Of a stretch of DNA of 64,000 bases, positions 9,546-17,836 are shown piece by piece. The notes beneath the pieces were generated by a model. That model saw only the letters and a list, made by a program, of their open reading frames with translations. It was not told the origin of the DNA and did no database searches. The DNA is from Mycobacterium sp. UM_CSW. Lineage in GTDB: Bacteria > Actinomycetota > Actinomycetes > Mycobacteriales > Mycobacteriaceae. The position numbers and the translations under genes were made by a program. Position 1 is the first letter of the stretch. The number at the start of each line of letters is the position of its first letter. Where the stretch lies: positions 1 to 64,000 of the forward strand of contig NZ_AUWQ01000017.1 of assembly GCF_000455205.1 (NCBI RefSeq). The letters are read 5' to 3'.

Positions 9546-10429
9546 CGAGCGTCCGTCCGCGGCTGGTGATCGTCGACGGGGTGCCGATGTCGGCGCTGGT
9601 CGCCGAGGCTGACGAGCCCACGGCGGTGATCGTCGCCATCCACGGCGGAGGCACGACCGCGCTGTATTTCGACTGCCCCGGCCACCCGTCCTATTCGTTG
9701 TTGCGCACGGGCGCCGAGGCCGGATTCACCGTCGTGGCCCTCGATCGGCCCGGCTACGGCAGCTCCGCACCGTACCCCGAAGCGATGGCCTCCGGCGAGC
9801 AGCGGGTCAACCTCGCCTACGGCGCAGTGGAGCGCATCCTCGGCGAACGACCGCGTGGCGCAGGCGTATTCGTGTGGGGCCATTCCGGCGGCTGCGAATT
9901 GACGATGCGGATGGCCGCCGACGCGCGCGGCGCCGAGCTGCTCGGCATCGAACTGGCCGGCACCGGTCGGCACTACCACCCCGCGGCCAAGGAAATACTG
10001 AAAACCGCCACCCGCGAGCGCCGCCCGCCGGGCATGCGCGACCTGCTGTGGAGTCCCGCGGAGCTGTATCCGCCCGAGGTCCTCGGCGGCGCAACGGTTT
10101 CCCCCTCGGCGCCGGCCTACGAGGACCAAATGGTCTCCGACTGGGCGCGGCAGACCTTCCCGGAGCTGGCGCCCGCCGTGCGCGTCCCCGTGCACTTCAG
10201 CATCGCCGAGCACGAAAAGGTCTGGCAGGCCGATGACGGGGCGGTGACCCAGATCAGTGCGCTGTTCTCCGCGGCGCCCCGGTTCGTCGTACATCGTCAA
10301 TCCGGCGCCGGACACAACATCAGCCTCGGCCACACCGCCCCCGACTACCACGCGAAAGTCCTTGCGTTCGCGGCGGAATGCGCGGGTGAGGGGTCAACGG
10401 ATTCGGAAGCCGATTTGGAGGCCGGTTGA
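9542..10429 (+). CDS. Alpha/beta hydrolase
   Basis: 295 residues of alpha/beta-hydrolase fold, starting by ATGA overlap with the preceding gene. The oxyanion region is HGGGTT (about residue 35), the nucleophile elbow is GHSGGC (Ser about 118), and the C-terminal His is in GAGHNISL. There is no signal peptide, so it is probably a cytosolic esterase, lactonase or thioesterase. Co-translation with an aldolase-like protein and two dehydrogenases points to processing of a pathway intermediate. The substrate cannot be deduced. Confidence 0.8.
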   Translation: MTSVRPRLVIVDGVPMSALVAEADEPTAVIVAIHGGGTTALYFDCPGHPSYSLLRTGAEAGFTVVALDRPGYGSSAPYPEAMASGEQRVNLAYGAVERILGERPRGAGVFVWGHSGGCELTMRMAADARGAELLGIELAGTGRHYHPAAKEILKTATRERRPPGMRDLLWSPAELYPPEVLGGATVSPSAPAYEDQMVSDWARQTFPELAPAVRVPVHFSIAEHEKVWQADDGAVTQISALFSAAPRFVVHRQSGAGHNISLGHTAPDYHAKVLAFAAECAGEGSTDSEADLEAG

Positions 10430-11244
10430 TGCGGGTTGGGTTCATCGGATTAGGCAGTCAGGGCGGCCCCATGGCGCGCCGGATCATCGAGGGCGGCTAC
10501 CCGACGACGCTGTGGGCGCGCAGGCCCGCGTCGCTGGAGCCGTTCGCCGACACCCCGGCCAAGATCGCCCCGACGCCGGCCGATCTGGCCGCGGCTAGCG
10601 ATCTCGTCTGCCTGTGCGTCGTCGGCGACGCCGACATCGAGGAACTCACCGGCGGCGAGGACGGCCTGCTGGCGGCCATGACACCGGGCGGCGTCATCGC
10701 GGTGCACAGCACCGTCCATCCCGACACCTGCCGTGAGCTCGCCAAACAGGCCGAGGTTCATGGGGTTTCGATCATCGATGCGCCGGTCAGCGGCGGCGGT
10801 CCGGCGGCCGCGGAGGGCCGGCTGCTGGTGATGGTCGGCGGCGACGGCGATGTCGTCGAGCGCTGCCGTCCGGTCTTCGAAACCTACGCCGACCCCGTCG
10901 TTCACCTGGGCGACCTCGGATCCGGGCAGACCACCAAACTACTCAACAATCTGCTGTTCACCGCCAACCTGGGCACCGCGGCCGCCACCCTGTCGCTGGC
11001 CGACGAGCTGGGCGTGTCGCCGGATCGCCTCGTCGAAGTCGTCTCGCGCGGCAGCGCAAACAGCTTCGCGCTCAACGCCCTTGGCGGCATCGGCGGCCTG
11101 GACCGGCTGGCCGGCCTGGCCGGGACGCTGCTGCAGAAGGACGTCCGGTTGATCGTCGAACTCGCCGAGCGGGCCGCGGCCCGCGGGGGCGCCGTGCTCG
11201 ACGCGGCCGACGCGACCCTGACCCAGATGGGGCACCCCCGATGA
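10429..11244 (+). CDS. NAD(P)-dependent beta-hydroxyacid dehydrogenase (HIBADH family), copy 1
   Basis: 271 residues. The ATG at 10429 shares one base with the preceding TGA; a TTG one codon earlier is also possible. The N-terminal Rossmann motif is GFIGLGSQG. The family substrate loop DAPVSGGG is present near residue 120, and the catalytic-lysine helix block GQTTKLLNN lies near residue 168. The family oxidises 3-hydroxyisobutyrate-like acids or reduces tartronate-type semialdehydes. It is followed immediately by a second, diverged copy. Confidence 0.85.
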   Translation: MRVGFIGLGSQGGPMARRIIEGGYPTTLWARRPASLEPFADTPAKIAPTPADLAAASDLVCLCVVGDADIEELTGGEDGLLAAMTPGGVIAVHSTVHPDTCRELAKQAEVHGVSIIDAPVSGGGPAAAEGRLLVMVGGDGDVVERCRPVFETYADPVVHLGDLGSGQTTKLLNNLLFTANLGTAAATLSLADELGVSPDRLVEVVSRGSANSFALNALGGIGGLDRLAGLAGTLLQKDVRLIVELAERAAARGGAVLDAADATLTQMGHPR

Positions 11245-12041
11245 AAGTCGGCTTCATCGGCGTGGGCCGGATGGGACGCCCCATGGTGGTGCGGCTCATC
11301 GACGCGGGCCACGACGTCCGGGCCCTGGCCCGGTCGGACGAACAGCGCCGCGATCTCGCGTGGCTCGGTGCCCACGCGGTGGGCGAGGTGGGTGAGCTCG
11401 GTCCGTGGGCCGACGTCGTGGTGGTCTGCGTGTTCACCGACGAACAGGTGCGGCAGGTCTGCCTGGACGGCGCCCTGCTACCCACGATGCGGCCGGGTTC
11501 CACGTTGGTGGTGCATACCACCGCGAGCCCCAAGACGATCGAGGCGATTGCCGCCCGCGCCGCCGACGTCGGCGTGGTCGACGCCCCGGTCAGCGGCGGC
11601 CCGCACGACATCGCCGCCGGCATGCTGACGCTCTTCGTCGGCGGCGCCGACGCCGCGCTGAACCGGGCGCGAACCGTGTTGGGCTGCTACGGCGATCCGG
11701 TCCTGCACGTCGGGCCGATCGGCGCCGGGCAGAAGGTGAAACTGGTGAACAATGCGCTGTTCGCGGGCCATATCGGGCTGCTCGCGGAGGCCATCCGGTT
11801 GGGGGAAAGCCTGGGCGTGCCGGAATCGACGCTGCTGGAAGCCCTCCCCCAGGGCAGCGCCACCAGCCGGGTGCTGGACATCGTCGCCGCCCGGGGCTCC
11901 GTCGGCTCGTTCATCGAGGTAGCGGGCGAATTCGTGGCCAAAGACGTGGCGGTCGTGCGCGACGTCGCCGCGGGACTGGGCGGTGACCTGGGCGCGCTGG
12001 AGCAAGTGATCAAAGTCGACGGGGTTGGCGGGAAGGTCTGA
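11241..12041 (+). CDS. NAD(P)-dependent beta-hydroxyacid dehydrogenase (HIBADH family), copy 2
   Basis: 266 residues, translationally coupled to copy 1 by ATGA. The Rossmann motif is GFIGVGRMG, the substrate loop is DAPVSGGP and the lysine block is GQKVKLVNN. All catalytic motifs are retained in both copies, so the pair probably acts on different substrates, on successive steps, or as a heteromer; sequence alone does not decide. The two proteins are diverged enough that this is not a very recent duplication. Confidence 0.85.
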   Translation: MKVGFIGVGRMGRPMVVRLIDAGHDVRALARSDEQRRDLAWLGAHAVGEVGELGPWADVVVVCVFTDEQVRQVCLDGALLPTMRPGSTLVVHTTASPKTIEAIAARAADVGVVDAPVSGGPHDIAAGMLTLFVGGADAALNRARTVLGCYGDPVLHVGPIGAGQKVKLVNNALFAGHIGLLAEAIRLGESLGVPESTLLEALPQGSATSRVLDIVAARGSVGSFIEVAGEFVAKDVAVVRDVAAGLGGDLGALEQVIKVDGVGGKV

Positions 12042-12091
12042 CATGGTGGTGTTTTGGCCTTTTCGCTGCGTCACGAAAGCGCTACCGTTAG

Positions 12092-12119
12092 CGTTACAGT
12101 CAGGCAATCCGCTGTAACG
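12092..12119. promoter_or_regulatory. Inverted repeat upstream of CYP gene
   Basis: CGTTACAG (12092-12099) and CTGTAACG (12112-12119) form a perfect 8-bp inverted repeat with a 12-bp spacer. It lies 28 bp upstream of the preferred P450 start, in the only real gap (105 bp) of the 7890-13564 group. The shape fits a regulator operator; the regulator is unknown. Confidence 0.5.
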
Positions 12120-12146
12120 GTTCAGCCCGCCGATGAGGAGCATGCA

Positions 12147-13352
12147 GTGACCAAGCCGAAGGTCGTGTTCGATCCGTTCTCCGAGGAGTTCTTCAACAAT
12201 CCGTTCGACATCTATCGACGGATGCGCGAGGATGCGCCGCTGTACTACGACGAAAAAGAGGACTTCTACGCGCTGACCCGGCACGTCGACGTCGCGGCCG
12301 CGTTCAAGGACTTCGAGACGTATTCCTCGGCGCGCGGCTGCGACCTCGCGATGGTGCGGCGAGGGATCTCCCCCGAACAGAAGTCGATCATCTTCATGGA
12401 CCCGCCGGAGCACCGCCACATGCGCAGCCTGCTCAACAAGGCGTTCACCCCGCGGGCCATTCAATCGCAGGTCGAAACGATCATCGAGGTGATCGAGAAA
12501 TACCTGGGCGCCGCAGACCCCGACAATTTCGATGTCGTGCAGGACTTCTCCGGGCCGTTCCCGGTGGAAGTCATCACCCGGATGGCCGGCGTTCCAGAGG
12601 AATACCGTCAACAGGTGCGCCACTGGATCGACACCAGCCTGCACCACGAACCGGGGCAGATCGAGATCAGCGAAGCCGGGATGCAGGCGAACATCGATAC
12701 CGCGATGTACTACTTCGGCCTGATCCAGGAGCGGCGCGCCGAACCGCAGGACGACATGATCAGCCGGCTGATCGCGGCCGAAATCCCCGGCGAGGACGGT
12801 AAGCCGCGCAAGCTCGACGACATCGAAATCACCGGCTTCGCCACCCTTTTGGGGGGCGCCGGCGCCGAGACCGTCACCAAGTTGCTCGGCAACGCGGCGG
12901 TGATCTTCGCCCATCATCCCGACCAGTGGCAGATGCTGCAGGACGACCGCAGCAAGATTCCGGGTGCGGTGGAAGAGCTGTTGCGCTACGAGGGACCGGT
13001 GCAATACAACGTCCGCTACACCCTGAAGGAGGCGCACGTCAGCGGCGGCGTGATCCCGGCGGGCAAACCGGTGTTCCTCTGCGGGGCCGCCGCGAACCGC
13101 GATCCTGAGGCCTTCACCGACGCGGAAACGTTCGACATCGAGCGCGACCAGACCGAGGCGCAACACCTGGGTCTCGGCTACGGGATTCACAGCTGCCTGG
13201 GCGCGGCGCTGGCGCGCCTGGAGAGCAGGCTCGCGCTGGAGCGGCTGCTGGACTTCATGCCGCGCTACGAGGTGGACTGGGCGGGGTGCAAGCGGGTGAA
13301 CATGCAGAACGTCGCCGGCTGGAAGAATGTACCCGTCAAGATACTTCGGTAA
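12147..13352 (+). CDS. Cytochrome P450
   Basis: 401 residues from the GTG at 12147, which follows GAGGAG by six bases. The frame stays open upstream to a TTG at 12054, but that extension looks non-coding and carries the inverted repeat. P450 hallmarks are the I-helix oxygen-binding block GGAGAETV (the second Thr of AGxETT is Val), the ExxR helix EELLR, and the heme-Cys loop LGYGIHSCLGAALAR, where Leu replaces the usual first Phe. It is a soluble bacterial class I enzyme, probably served by the ferredoxin immediately downstream. It hydroxylates an unknown small molecule. Confidence 0.9.
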   Translation: MTKPKVVFDPFSEEFFNNPFDIYRRMREDAPLYYDEKEDFYALTRHVDVAAAFKDFETYSSARGCDLAMVRRGISPEQKSIIFMDPPEHRHMRSLLNKAFTPRAIQSQVETIIEVIEKYLGAADPDNFDVVQDFSGPFPVEVITRMAGVPEEYRQQVRHWIDTSLHHEPGQIEISEAGMQANIDTAMYYFGLIQERRAEPQDDMISRLIAAEIPGEDGKPRKLDDIEITGFATLLGGAGAETVTKLLGNAAVIFAHHPDQWQMLQDDRSKIPGAVEELLRYEGPVQYNVRYTLKEAHVSGGVIPAGKPVFLCGAAANRDPEAFTDAETFDIERDQTEAQHLGLGYGIHSCLGAALARLESRLALERLLDFMPRYEVDWAGCKRVNMQNVAGWKNVPVKILR

Positions 13353-13363
13353 GGGGAATCGCG

Positions 13364-13564
13364 ATGACGAAGAAGATCGAAGTCGACTGGGGGCTTTGTG
13401 AAAGCAACGGCGTCTGCATGGGCATCAACCCCGAGATCTTCCACCTCGGCGACGACGACATGCTGACCGTGCTGCGAGAGGAAGTCACCCCGGAGATCGA
13501 ATCGGACGTGCGAGAGGCCGTCCGTCAATGCCCCCGGCAGGCGATCTCGATCGTGGAGGGCTAG
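13364..13564 (+). CDS. Small [3Fe-4S] ferredoxin, Asn-type
   Basis: 66 residues. The cluster motif is C12-x2-N15-x2-C18 ... C56-P, i.e. the mycobacterial CxxXxxC(x)nCP pattern in which the second Cys of a 4Fe ferredoxin is replaced, here by Asn. It lies 11 bp after the P450 stop in the same direction, so it is the likely electron donor for that enzyme. The ATG at 13364 gives the usual family N-terminus; the open frame starts earlier, inside the P450. Confidence 0.9.
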   Translation: MTKKIEVDWGLCESNGVCMGINPEIFHLGDDDMLTVLREEVTPEIESDVREAVRQCPRQAISIVEG

Positions 13565-13857
13565 CCGAATCCGGTAAGGATGACCGCGTTGCAGTCGGCC
13601 GCCGCTTGGCGTAGCCGCGCCGCCTTTTGGTAGGCCTCGGACTCGTACCAGGCCCGGGCCGCGTCCACCGATTCGAATTCCAGCACGACGGTCTGGTGGC
13701 CATGCCAGGTGCCCTCGATGACTGTGGGTGCGGTGTCCACCGCCAATATGTTGACCCCGCCCATCGCCGCTCCCGCGGCCCGGGCGTAGGCCTTCATGCC
13801 CTCCGGATCCTTGATGGCCTCGGTCAGGATGACGTACCCTTTGGGCCCTTTAGCCAC
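13561..13857 (-). CDS. DUF1330 family protein
   Basis: 98 residues of a dimeric alpha/beta-barrel type small protein (GYVILTEAI, WYESEAYQ). The GTG start at 13857 has GGGAG upstream and overlaps the end of the ferredoxin gene. DUF1330 proteins often sit in catabolic operons without a proven reaction. Its stop overlaps the convergent ferredoxin stop at 13564. Confidence 0.85.
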   Translation of the reverse strand: MAKGPKGYVILTEAIKDPEGMKAYARAAGAAMGGVNILAVDTAPTVIEGTWHGHQTVVLEFESVDAARAWYESEAYQKAARLRQAAADCNAVILTGFG

Positions 13858-14056
13858 TCGAATCTCCCTGCGTCTCGCTGATCGCCTGCTCGGGGCAGCA
13901 GTCGATGGCCTCTCGGGTGGCGGCCTCGAATTCCGTTGGGACCTCGGATGTTATCGACTCCGCGTAACCGTCGTCGGTCAGGTTGAACACGTCGGGGCAC
14001 AGCGTGACGCACACGCCGTGACCGCGACAGCGTTGGTCGTCGACCGAAACTTTCAT
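13850..14056 (-). CDS. Small [3Fe-4S] ferredoxin, His-type
   Basis: 68 residues with C10-x2-H13-x2-C16 and C54-P, so His occupies the variable cluster position. An extra Cys20 follows the second ligand. The ATG overlaps the stop of the P450 gene (ATGA), which fixes its partner. The variable residue differs in each of the three ferredoxins of this window (Asn, His, Ser), which may tune redox potential or partner specificity. Confidence 0.9.
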   Translation of the reverse strand: MKVSVDDQRCRGHGVCVTLCPDVFNLTDDGYAESITSEVPTEFEAATREAIDCCPEQAISETQGDSSG

Positions 14057-15333
14057 GCGGGCGTGAACTCCAGGTGCAGCTCGGTCAGGCCGCGCAGGAT
14101 ATACGTCGGAACATATTGGTAGCGGCGGTTATTCGCGGGGCCGTGCACGCTCTCGTCGATCCTGATGTCGGATGTCCGGTCGAGCAGTCGCTCGATCGCC
14201 ACCCGGGTCTCGGCCCGCGCCAGCGGCGCGCCGGGGCAGCTGTGGATCCCCCGCCCGAACGAGATGTGCTGGCGGGCGTTTTTGCGGGCCGGATCGAATG
14301 TGGTCGGGTCCTCGAACCGGCGCGGATCGCGGTTGGCGGCCGCCTGCACGATCATCACGGTGGTGCCCGCCGGTAAATCGACGCCGCCGACGTTGGCGGG
14401 CACCCGGTTCAACCGGAAGTCGCCCTTGACCGGGCTTTCGTGGCGAAGCGACTCTTCGATGAAGTTGGGGATCAGGCTGCGGTCCCTGCGCAGCTGCGCC
14501 TGGATGTCGGGGCGCTCCCCGATTGTCTGCAGCGCGGCGCCGAGCAGCCGCACGGTGGTCTCCTGGCCCGCCGAAAAGACGTTGCTGGCGACACGGGCGA
14601 CGTCTTCGACGTCGGGGATCGAGCCGTCGGGGAAGGTGGCGGTCGCGAGGCCGGTCAGCACGTCGTCGCGGGGCTCGCGACGGCGGTCGCGGACATAGTC
14701 GGAGAACAGGCCGTAGAGGAATTCCAGGGGACTGTGCGCCAGCGATTCCTTACCGGTGCCCCCGACGCCGCCACCCGCATGCTCGGCGATGCCCTTGACG
14801 AACTTGTCCCGGTCCTCCATCGGCACGCCCAGCAGGTCGGCGATCACCAGCAGCGTGAACGGGCCGGCGAAGCCCTTGATCCAGTCGCCGCGGCCGGGCG
14901 CCAGGAAATCGTCGAGCGCCTGGTCGGCGAGCGCCCACATGGCGTCTTCGTTCTCCTTGAGGCGCTTCGGGGTGATCAGCCGCATCAGCAGCGAGCGGTG
15001 GTTGGTGTGGGTCGGTGGATCCAGCGTGGGCAACTGGTCGCTGAACGGCAGCTCGTCGCGGTGCTGCTCGATCAGCTCGGTGATGTCGCTATCCCCCAAA
15101 CCTTCGAGGCTGACCGGAAAACCGGGAAACGGTCCGGTCACCGAGATGCACGAGGACCACGTCGCGGCGTCGTTGAGCACCGCGCAGGCCTCGTCCCAGC
15201 CGGTCACCATGGTGACGCCGTGGTGGGATTCCCGCGTCACCGGGCACTGCTGTCGCAACGCCTCGTAGTAGGGGTACGGGTCCGCGATGAGCTCTTTGCC
15301 GCGGAAGAAATCCATCTTGGTGAAGTCGTTCAC
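14053..15333 (-). CDS. Cytochrome P450
   Basis: 426 residues from a GTG at 15333. The I-helix block is SAGQETT, the ExxR helix is EESLR, and the heme loop FGRGIHSCPGAPLAR is canonical. The gene heads a three-gene unit (P450, ferredoxin, DUF1330) with overlapping ends. An operator-like palindrome lies 29 bp upstream at 15362-15376. The substrate is unknown; the surrounding beta-oxidation and Rieske genes suggest a cyclic or branched lipid-like compound. Confidence 0.92.
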   Translation of the reverse strand: MNDFTKMDFFRGKELIADPYPYYEALRQQCPVTRESHHGVTMVTGWDEACAVLNDAATWSSCISVTGPFPGFPVSLEGLGDSDITELIEQHRDELPFSDQLPTLDPPTHTNHRSLLMRLITPKRLKENEDAMWALADQALDDFLAPGRGDWIKGFAGPFTLLVIADLLGVPMEDRDKFVKGIAEHAGGGVGGTGKESLAHSPLEFLYGLFSDYVRDRRREPRDDVLTGLATATFPDGSIPDVEDVARVASNVFSAGQETTVRLLGAALQTIGERPDIQAQLRRDRSLIPNFIEESLRHESPVKGDFRLNRVPANVGGVDLPAGTTVMIVQAAANRDPRRFEDPTTFDPARKNARQHISFGRGIHSCPGAPLARAETRVAIERLLDRTSDIRIDESVHGPANNRRYQYVPTYILRGLTELHLEFTPA

Positions 15334-15361
15334 CGTGTCGCTCCGTTCGAATCTCAGCAGT

Positions 15362-15376
15362 GAGAATGAGCCTCTC
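15362..15376. promoter_or_regulatory. Candidate operator, GAGAATnnnATTCTC family
   Basis: GAGAATGAGCCTCTC: the left arm is perfect and the right arm is 4 of 6. It lies in the 114-bp gap upstream of the P450 start at 15333, overlapping where its promoter should be. Confidence 0.5.
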
Positions 15377-15447
15377 AGAGATGAGTATTACATTTCCATA
15401 CGGCCCAGTCGTCGTCAAACGACAGCCGCCGAGTTTGGAAGCGGTGA

Positions 15448-15975
15448 CTAGCCGGCGGGAACCAGGTCGGCGGCCACCGAGGGCCACGCCAGCAGCCCGC
15501 TGCGGAAGGTTTCGAGGTAACCGATCGGCCCGTGCGGGACCCCGTCGCCCGTCCCGGCCGCCGCCAGGGCTTGGCCCTTGAAGATCTTCGCCGCCATGCT
15601 CAGCCGGTGCTGCACCAGGCCGACGCTGTCGTCCAGCTCGGCCGGCCAGCTCTCGCCCCACAGCGTGACCTCGGTGGCGCCGTGGTCGAGGGCCTGCAGC
15701 ACGCCCTGGCGCACGCGCGAGTCGCATCCGAACAGGTCCGCCGCGGCCGCCAGCGCCTGGGGGTGTGGGCGCGTTTCCACCGTGGCCAGGGCGTCCTCGA
15801 GGTCGAGCGTCCCGGCGCCAATGATCTGAAGTGGCCGAACGTCGGGGCAGTCGGCCAGGTCGGTCAGCAGGACGGTGACGTCCCATCCCGCCATCGAGCG
15901 GTCGAAGAGCCAGCCGCCGGCGAACCTGACCACGTCGGCGACACTGCTGGCGACGACGTCGAGCCGGTACCTCAT
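15448..15975 (-). CDS. Conserved hypothetical protein in a TetR operon
   Basis: 175 residues from the ATG at 15975, which overlaps the TetR stop (ATGA); the longer open frame to 16074 would run into the regulator. I do not recognise the family. It is soluble, begins MRYRLDVVAS, includes GGWLFDRSMAGWDVTVLL, and has no membrane segment or obvious catalytic motif. Translational coupling to the TetR suggests a linked role, for example as a modulator or a ligand-handling protein. Confidence 0.75.
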   Translation of the reverse strand: MRYRLDVVASSVADVVRFAGGWLFDRSMAGWDVTVLLTDLADCPDVRPLQIIGAGTLDLEDALATVETRPHPQALAAAADLFGCDSRVRQGVLQALDHGATEVTLWGESWPAELDDSVGLVQHRLSMAAKIFKGQALAAAGTGDGVPHGPIGYLETFRSGLLAWPSVAADLVPAG

Positions 15976-16586
15976 GTTTGCTCGCTCGTCGTCGTCGGCG
16001 CGAAGTCCCGCGCCAGCGCCTCCGCGTACTCCTTGAAGGCGTCGGTCAGCGGTATCGAAGGGTCGAGCAACCATATTGTTTCCATTCCGTGGACGAAGGC
16101 GAGAATCTCGATCGCCTTGACGGCGGGGTCTATGTCGGTGCGATATCGGCCGTCCGCCTGGCCGAGCCGGATGAGCTCGGCGACGATGTCGATCGCCTGC
16201 CGCTGCCGATCCAGCATGCGGTCGTGCAGCGGGGCGTCGGGGAGGATGTTTTCGACCAGCAGCACGGTGAACGTGCCCACCATCTCGGGCGCCCGATCAA
16301 AGCGATCGGCTACCCGGGCGATCTCGGCGAGCAGATCCCCGGCGCGATCGGCGTGGGTGGCGTCGTCCTGGTCGCGCGCGTCCAGCACGGCGTGCAGCAG
16401 CTGTTCCTTGGATTCGAAGTGGTGCAGCAGGCCGGCGGGGGTGACCCCGGCCTCGCCGGCGATCTGGGCGAGCGTGGTGTTGCGCCAGCCGTTGCGCAGG
16501 AGCAGGCGTTGCGCCACGTCGAGGATCCGCTGCTTGCGGTCCTCGCCCTTGGCGAGAAGCGTGTCGTATCGCCGCGCGACGGGCAC
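15972..16586 (-). CDS. TetR-family transcriptional regulator
   Basis: 204 residues from the GTG at 16586, preceded by GAGAGGGAG; the frame is open further upstream but without family sequence. The N-terminal helix-turn-helix reads RILDVAQRLLLRNGWRNTT then QIAGEAGVTPAGLLHHFESK. The rest is a ligand-binding helical domain. A perfect palindrome lies 30 bp upstream of the start (16616-16639), so autorepression is likely. It is co-transcribed with the unknown gene at 15448-15975. Confidence 0.9.
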   Translation of the reverse strand: MPVARRYDTLLAKGEDRKQRILDVAQRLLLRNGWRNTTLAQIAGEAGVTPAGLLHHFESKEQLLHAVLDARDQDDATHADRAGDLLAEIARVADRFDRAPEMVGTFTVLLVENILPDAPLHDRMLDRQRQAIDIVAELIRLGQADGRYRTDIDPAVKAIEILAFVHGMETIWLLDPSIPLTDAFKEYAEALARDFAPTTTSEQT

Positions 16587-16615
16587 CGGACTCCCTCTCG
16601 GCCAGCCGTTGTAAT

Positions 16616-16639
16616 AACCTACTGAACACACAGTAGGTT
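16616..16639. promoter_or_regulatory. Perfect palindromic operator of the adjacent TetR
   Basis: Arms AACCTACTG (16616-16624) and CAGTAGGTT (16631-16639) are perfect 9-bp inverted repeats separated by AACACA. The site lies between the thiolase stop (16691) and the TetR start (16586), 30 bp upstream of the latter. Confidence 0.8.
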
Positions 16640-16690
16640 GGTTTCCCGGCTGTGACAAGCGTCTCATCGGGGCCGCTCTTTCGGCGAGTG

Positions 16691-17836
16691 TTACGAGACG
16701 AGCTCGACCAGGGTGGCGTTGGCAGTGCCGCCGCCCTCGCACATCGTTTGCAGGCCGTACCGGATGCCGTTGTCACGCATGTGGTGGGCCATCCGCGTCA
16801 TCAGCACCGCGCCGGACGCACCCAGCGGGTGCCCGAGTGCGATGGCGCCGCCCAGCGGATTCAGCCGGCTCGGGTCCGCTCCGGTTTCCGCGAGCCACGC
16901 CAGGGGGACCGGTGCGAACGCCTCGTTGACTTCGAAGACCCCCACGTCCGCCAGCGAGACGCCGGCCTTGGTCAGCACCTTCTCGGTCGCCGGGATGGGT
17001 CCGGTGAGCATGAGGACCGGGTCGGCACCCGTGACGGCGCCGGCCCGGTAGCGCAACAGCGGCGTCAAACCCAGTTCGACGGCCATCTCCGCCGTGGTCA
17101 CCAACAGCGCCGCCGCCCCGTCGGAGATCTGCGAGGAGTTGCCCGCATGGATGACGCCGTCGTCGACGAACGCGGGCTTGAGTCCCGCCAATTTCTCGAC
17201 GGTGGTGCCGCGGCGCACCCCCTCGTCGGCGACGACGGTCGCGTCATCGGTGAACACCGGAACGATCTGATCGGCAAAGGCCCCGCTGTCTTGGGCGGCG
17301 GCCGCCCGCTCGTGCGACTGGACCGAGTACTCGTCCAGCTGGCCGCGCGAAAATCCCCACTTCTTGGCGATCATCTCCGCCGACAGGCCCTGGTTGAACG
17401 AGAAATCATCATAGCGCTCAAGGACTTTCGGGCCGTACGGCATTCCCGACGCGCGGGCCGCGCCCAGCGGAACGCGGCTCATCACCTCCACGCCGCCGGC
17501 CACGACGACGTCCTGCTGACCCGACATCACCGCCTGCACGGCGAAATCGAGCGCCTGCTGACTGGAACCGCACGCCCGGTTGACCGTCGTCCCGGGGATG
17601 GTTTCGGGCCAGCCGGCGGCCAGGACCGAGTAGCGCCCGATGTTGCTGGACTGGTCGCCGACCTGGGACACGCATCCCCAGACCACGTCGTCGACGATCT
17701 CCGGCCCCACGCCGGCGCGGTCCAGCAACTCGTTGAGGACGACCGCGGACAGGTCCGCGGGATGCATGCCGGACAAACCCCCGTTGCGCTTTCCTACCGC
17801 CGTCCGTACCGCCTCGACGATGACCGTCTCACGCAT
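16691..17836 (-). CDS. Acetyl-CoA acyltransferase (thiolase, FadA-like)
   Basis: 381 residues from the ATG at 17836, chosen because GGAGAAAAAG precedes it and it gives the family start MRETVIVEAVRT; an ATG at 17848 is possible. The catalytic set is complete: Cys in VNRACGSSQQA, His in ALGHPLGASG and the C-terminal Cys in CEGGGTANA. It performs CoA-dependent cleavage of 3-ketoacyl-CoA. It overlaps the enoyl-CoA hydratase gene and follows an acyl-CoA dehydrogenase, so three of the four beta-oxidation steps are encoded together. A dedicated 3-hydroxyacyl-CoA dehydrogenase is absent from this unit. Confidence 0.92.
   Translation of the reverse strand: MRETVIVEAVRTAVGKRNGGLSGMHPADLSAVVLNELLDRAGVGPEIVDDVVWGCVSQVGDQSSNIGRYSVLAAGWPETIPGTTVNRACGSSQQALDFAVQAVMSGQQDVVVAGGVEVMSRVPLGAARASGMPYGPKVLERYDDFSFNQGLSAEMIAKKWGFSRGQLDEYSVQSHERAAAAQDSGAFADQIVPVFTDDATVVADEGVRRGTTVEKLAGLKPAFVDDGVIHAGNSSQISDGAAALLVTTAEMAVELGLTPLLRYRAGAVTGADPVLMLTGPIPATEKVLTKAGVSLADVGVFEVNEAFAPVPLAWLAETGADPSRLNPLGGAIALGHPLGASGAVLMTRMAHHMRDNGIRYGLQTMCEGGGTANATLVELVS

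Noticed and set aside
12054-12146. Longer start (TTG) for the P450 at 12147
   Set aside because: The extension has no P450 similarity, covers the inverted repeat, and GAGGAG precedes the GTG at 12147.
16100-16115. GAGAATCTCG resembling the regulon half site
   Set aside because: It lies inside the TetR coding sequence and lacks the 3-bp-spaced second arm.
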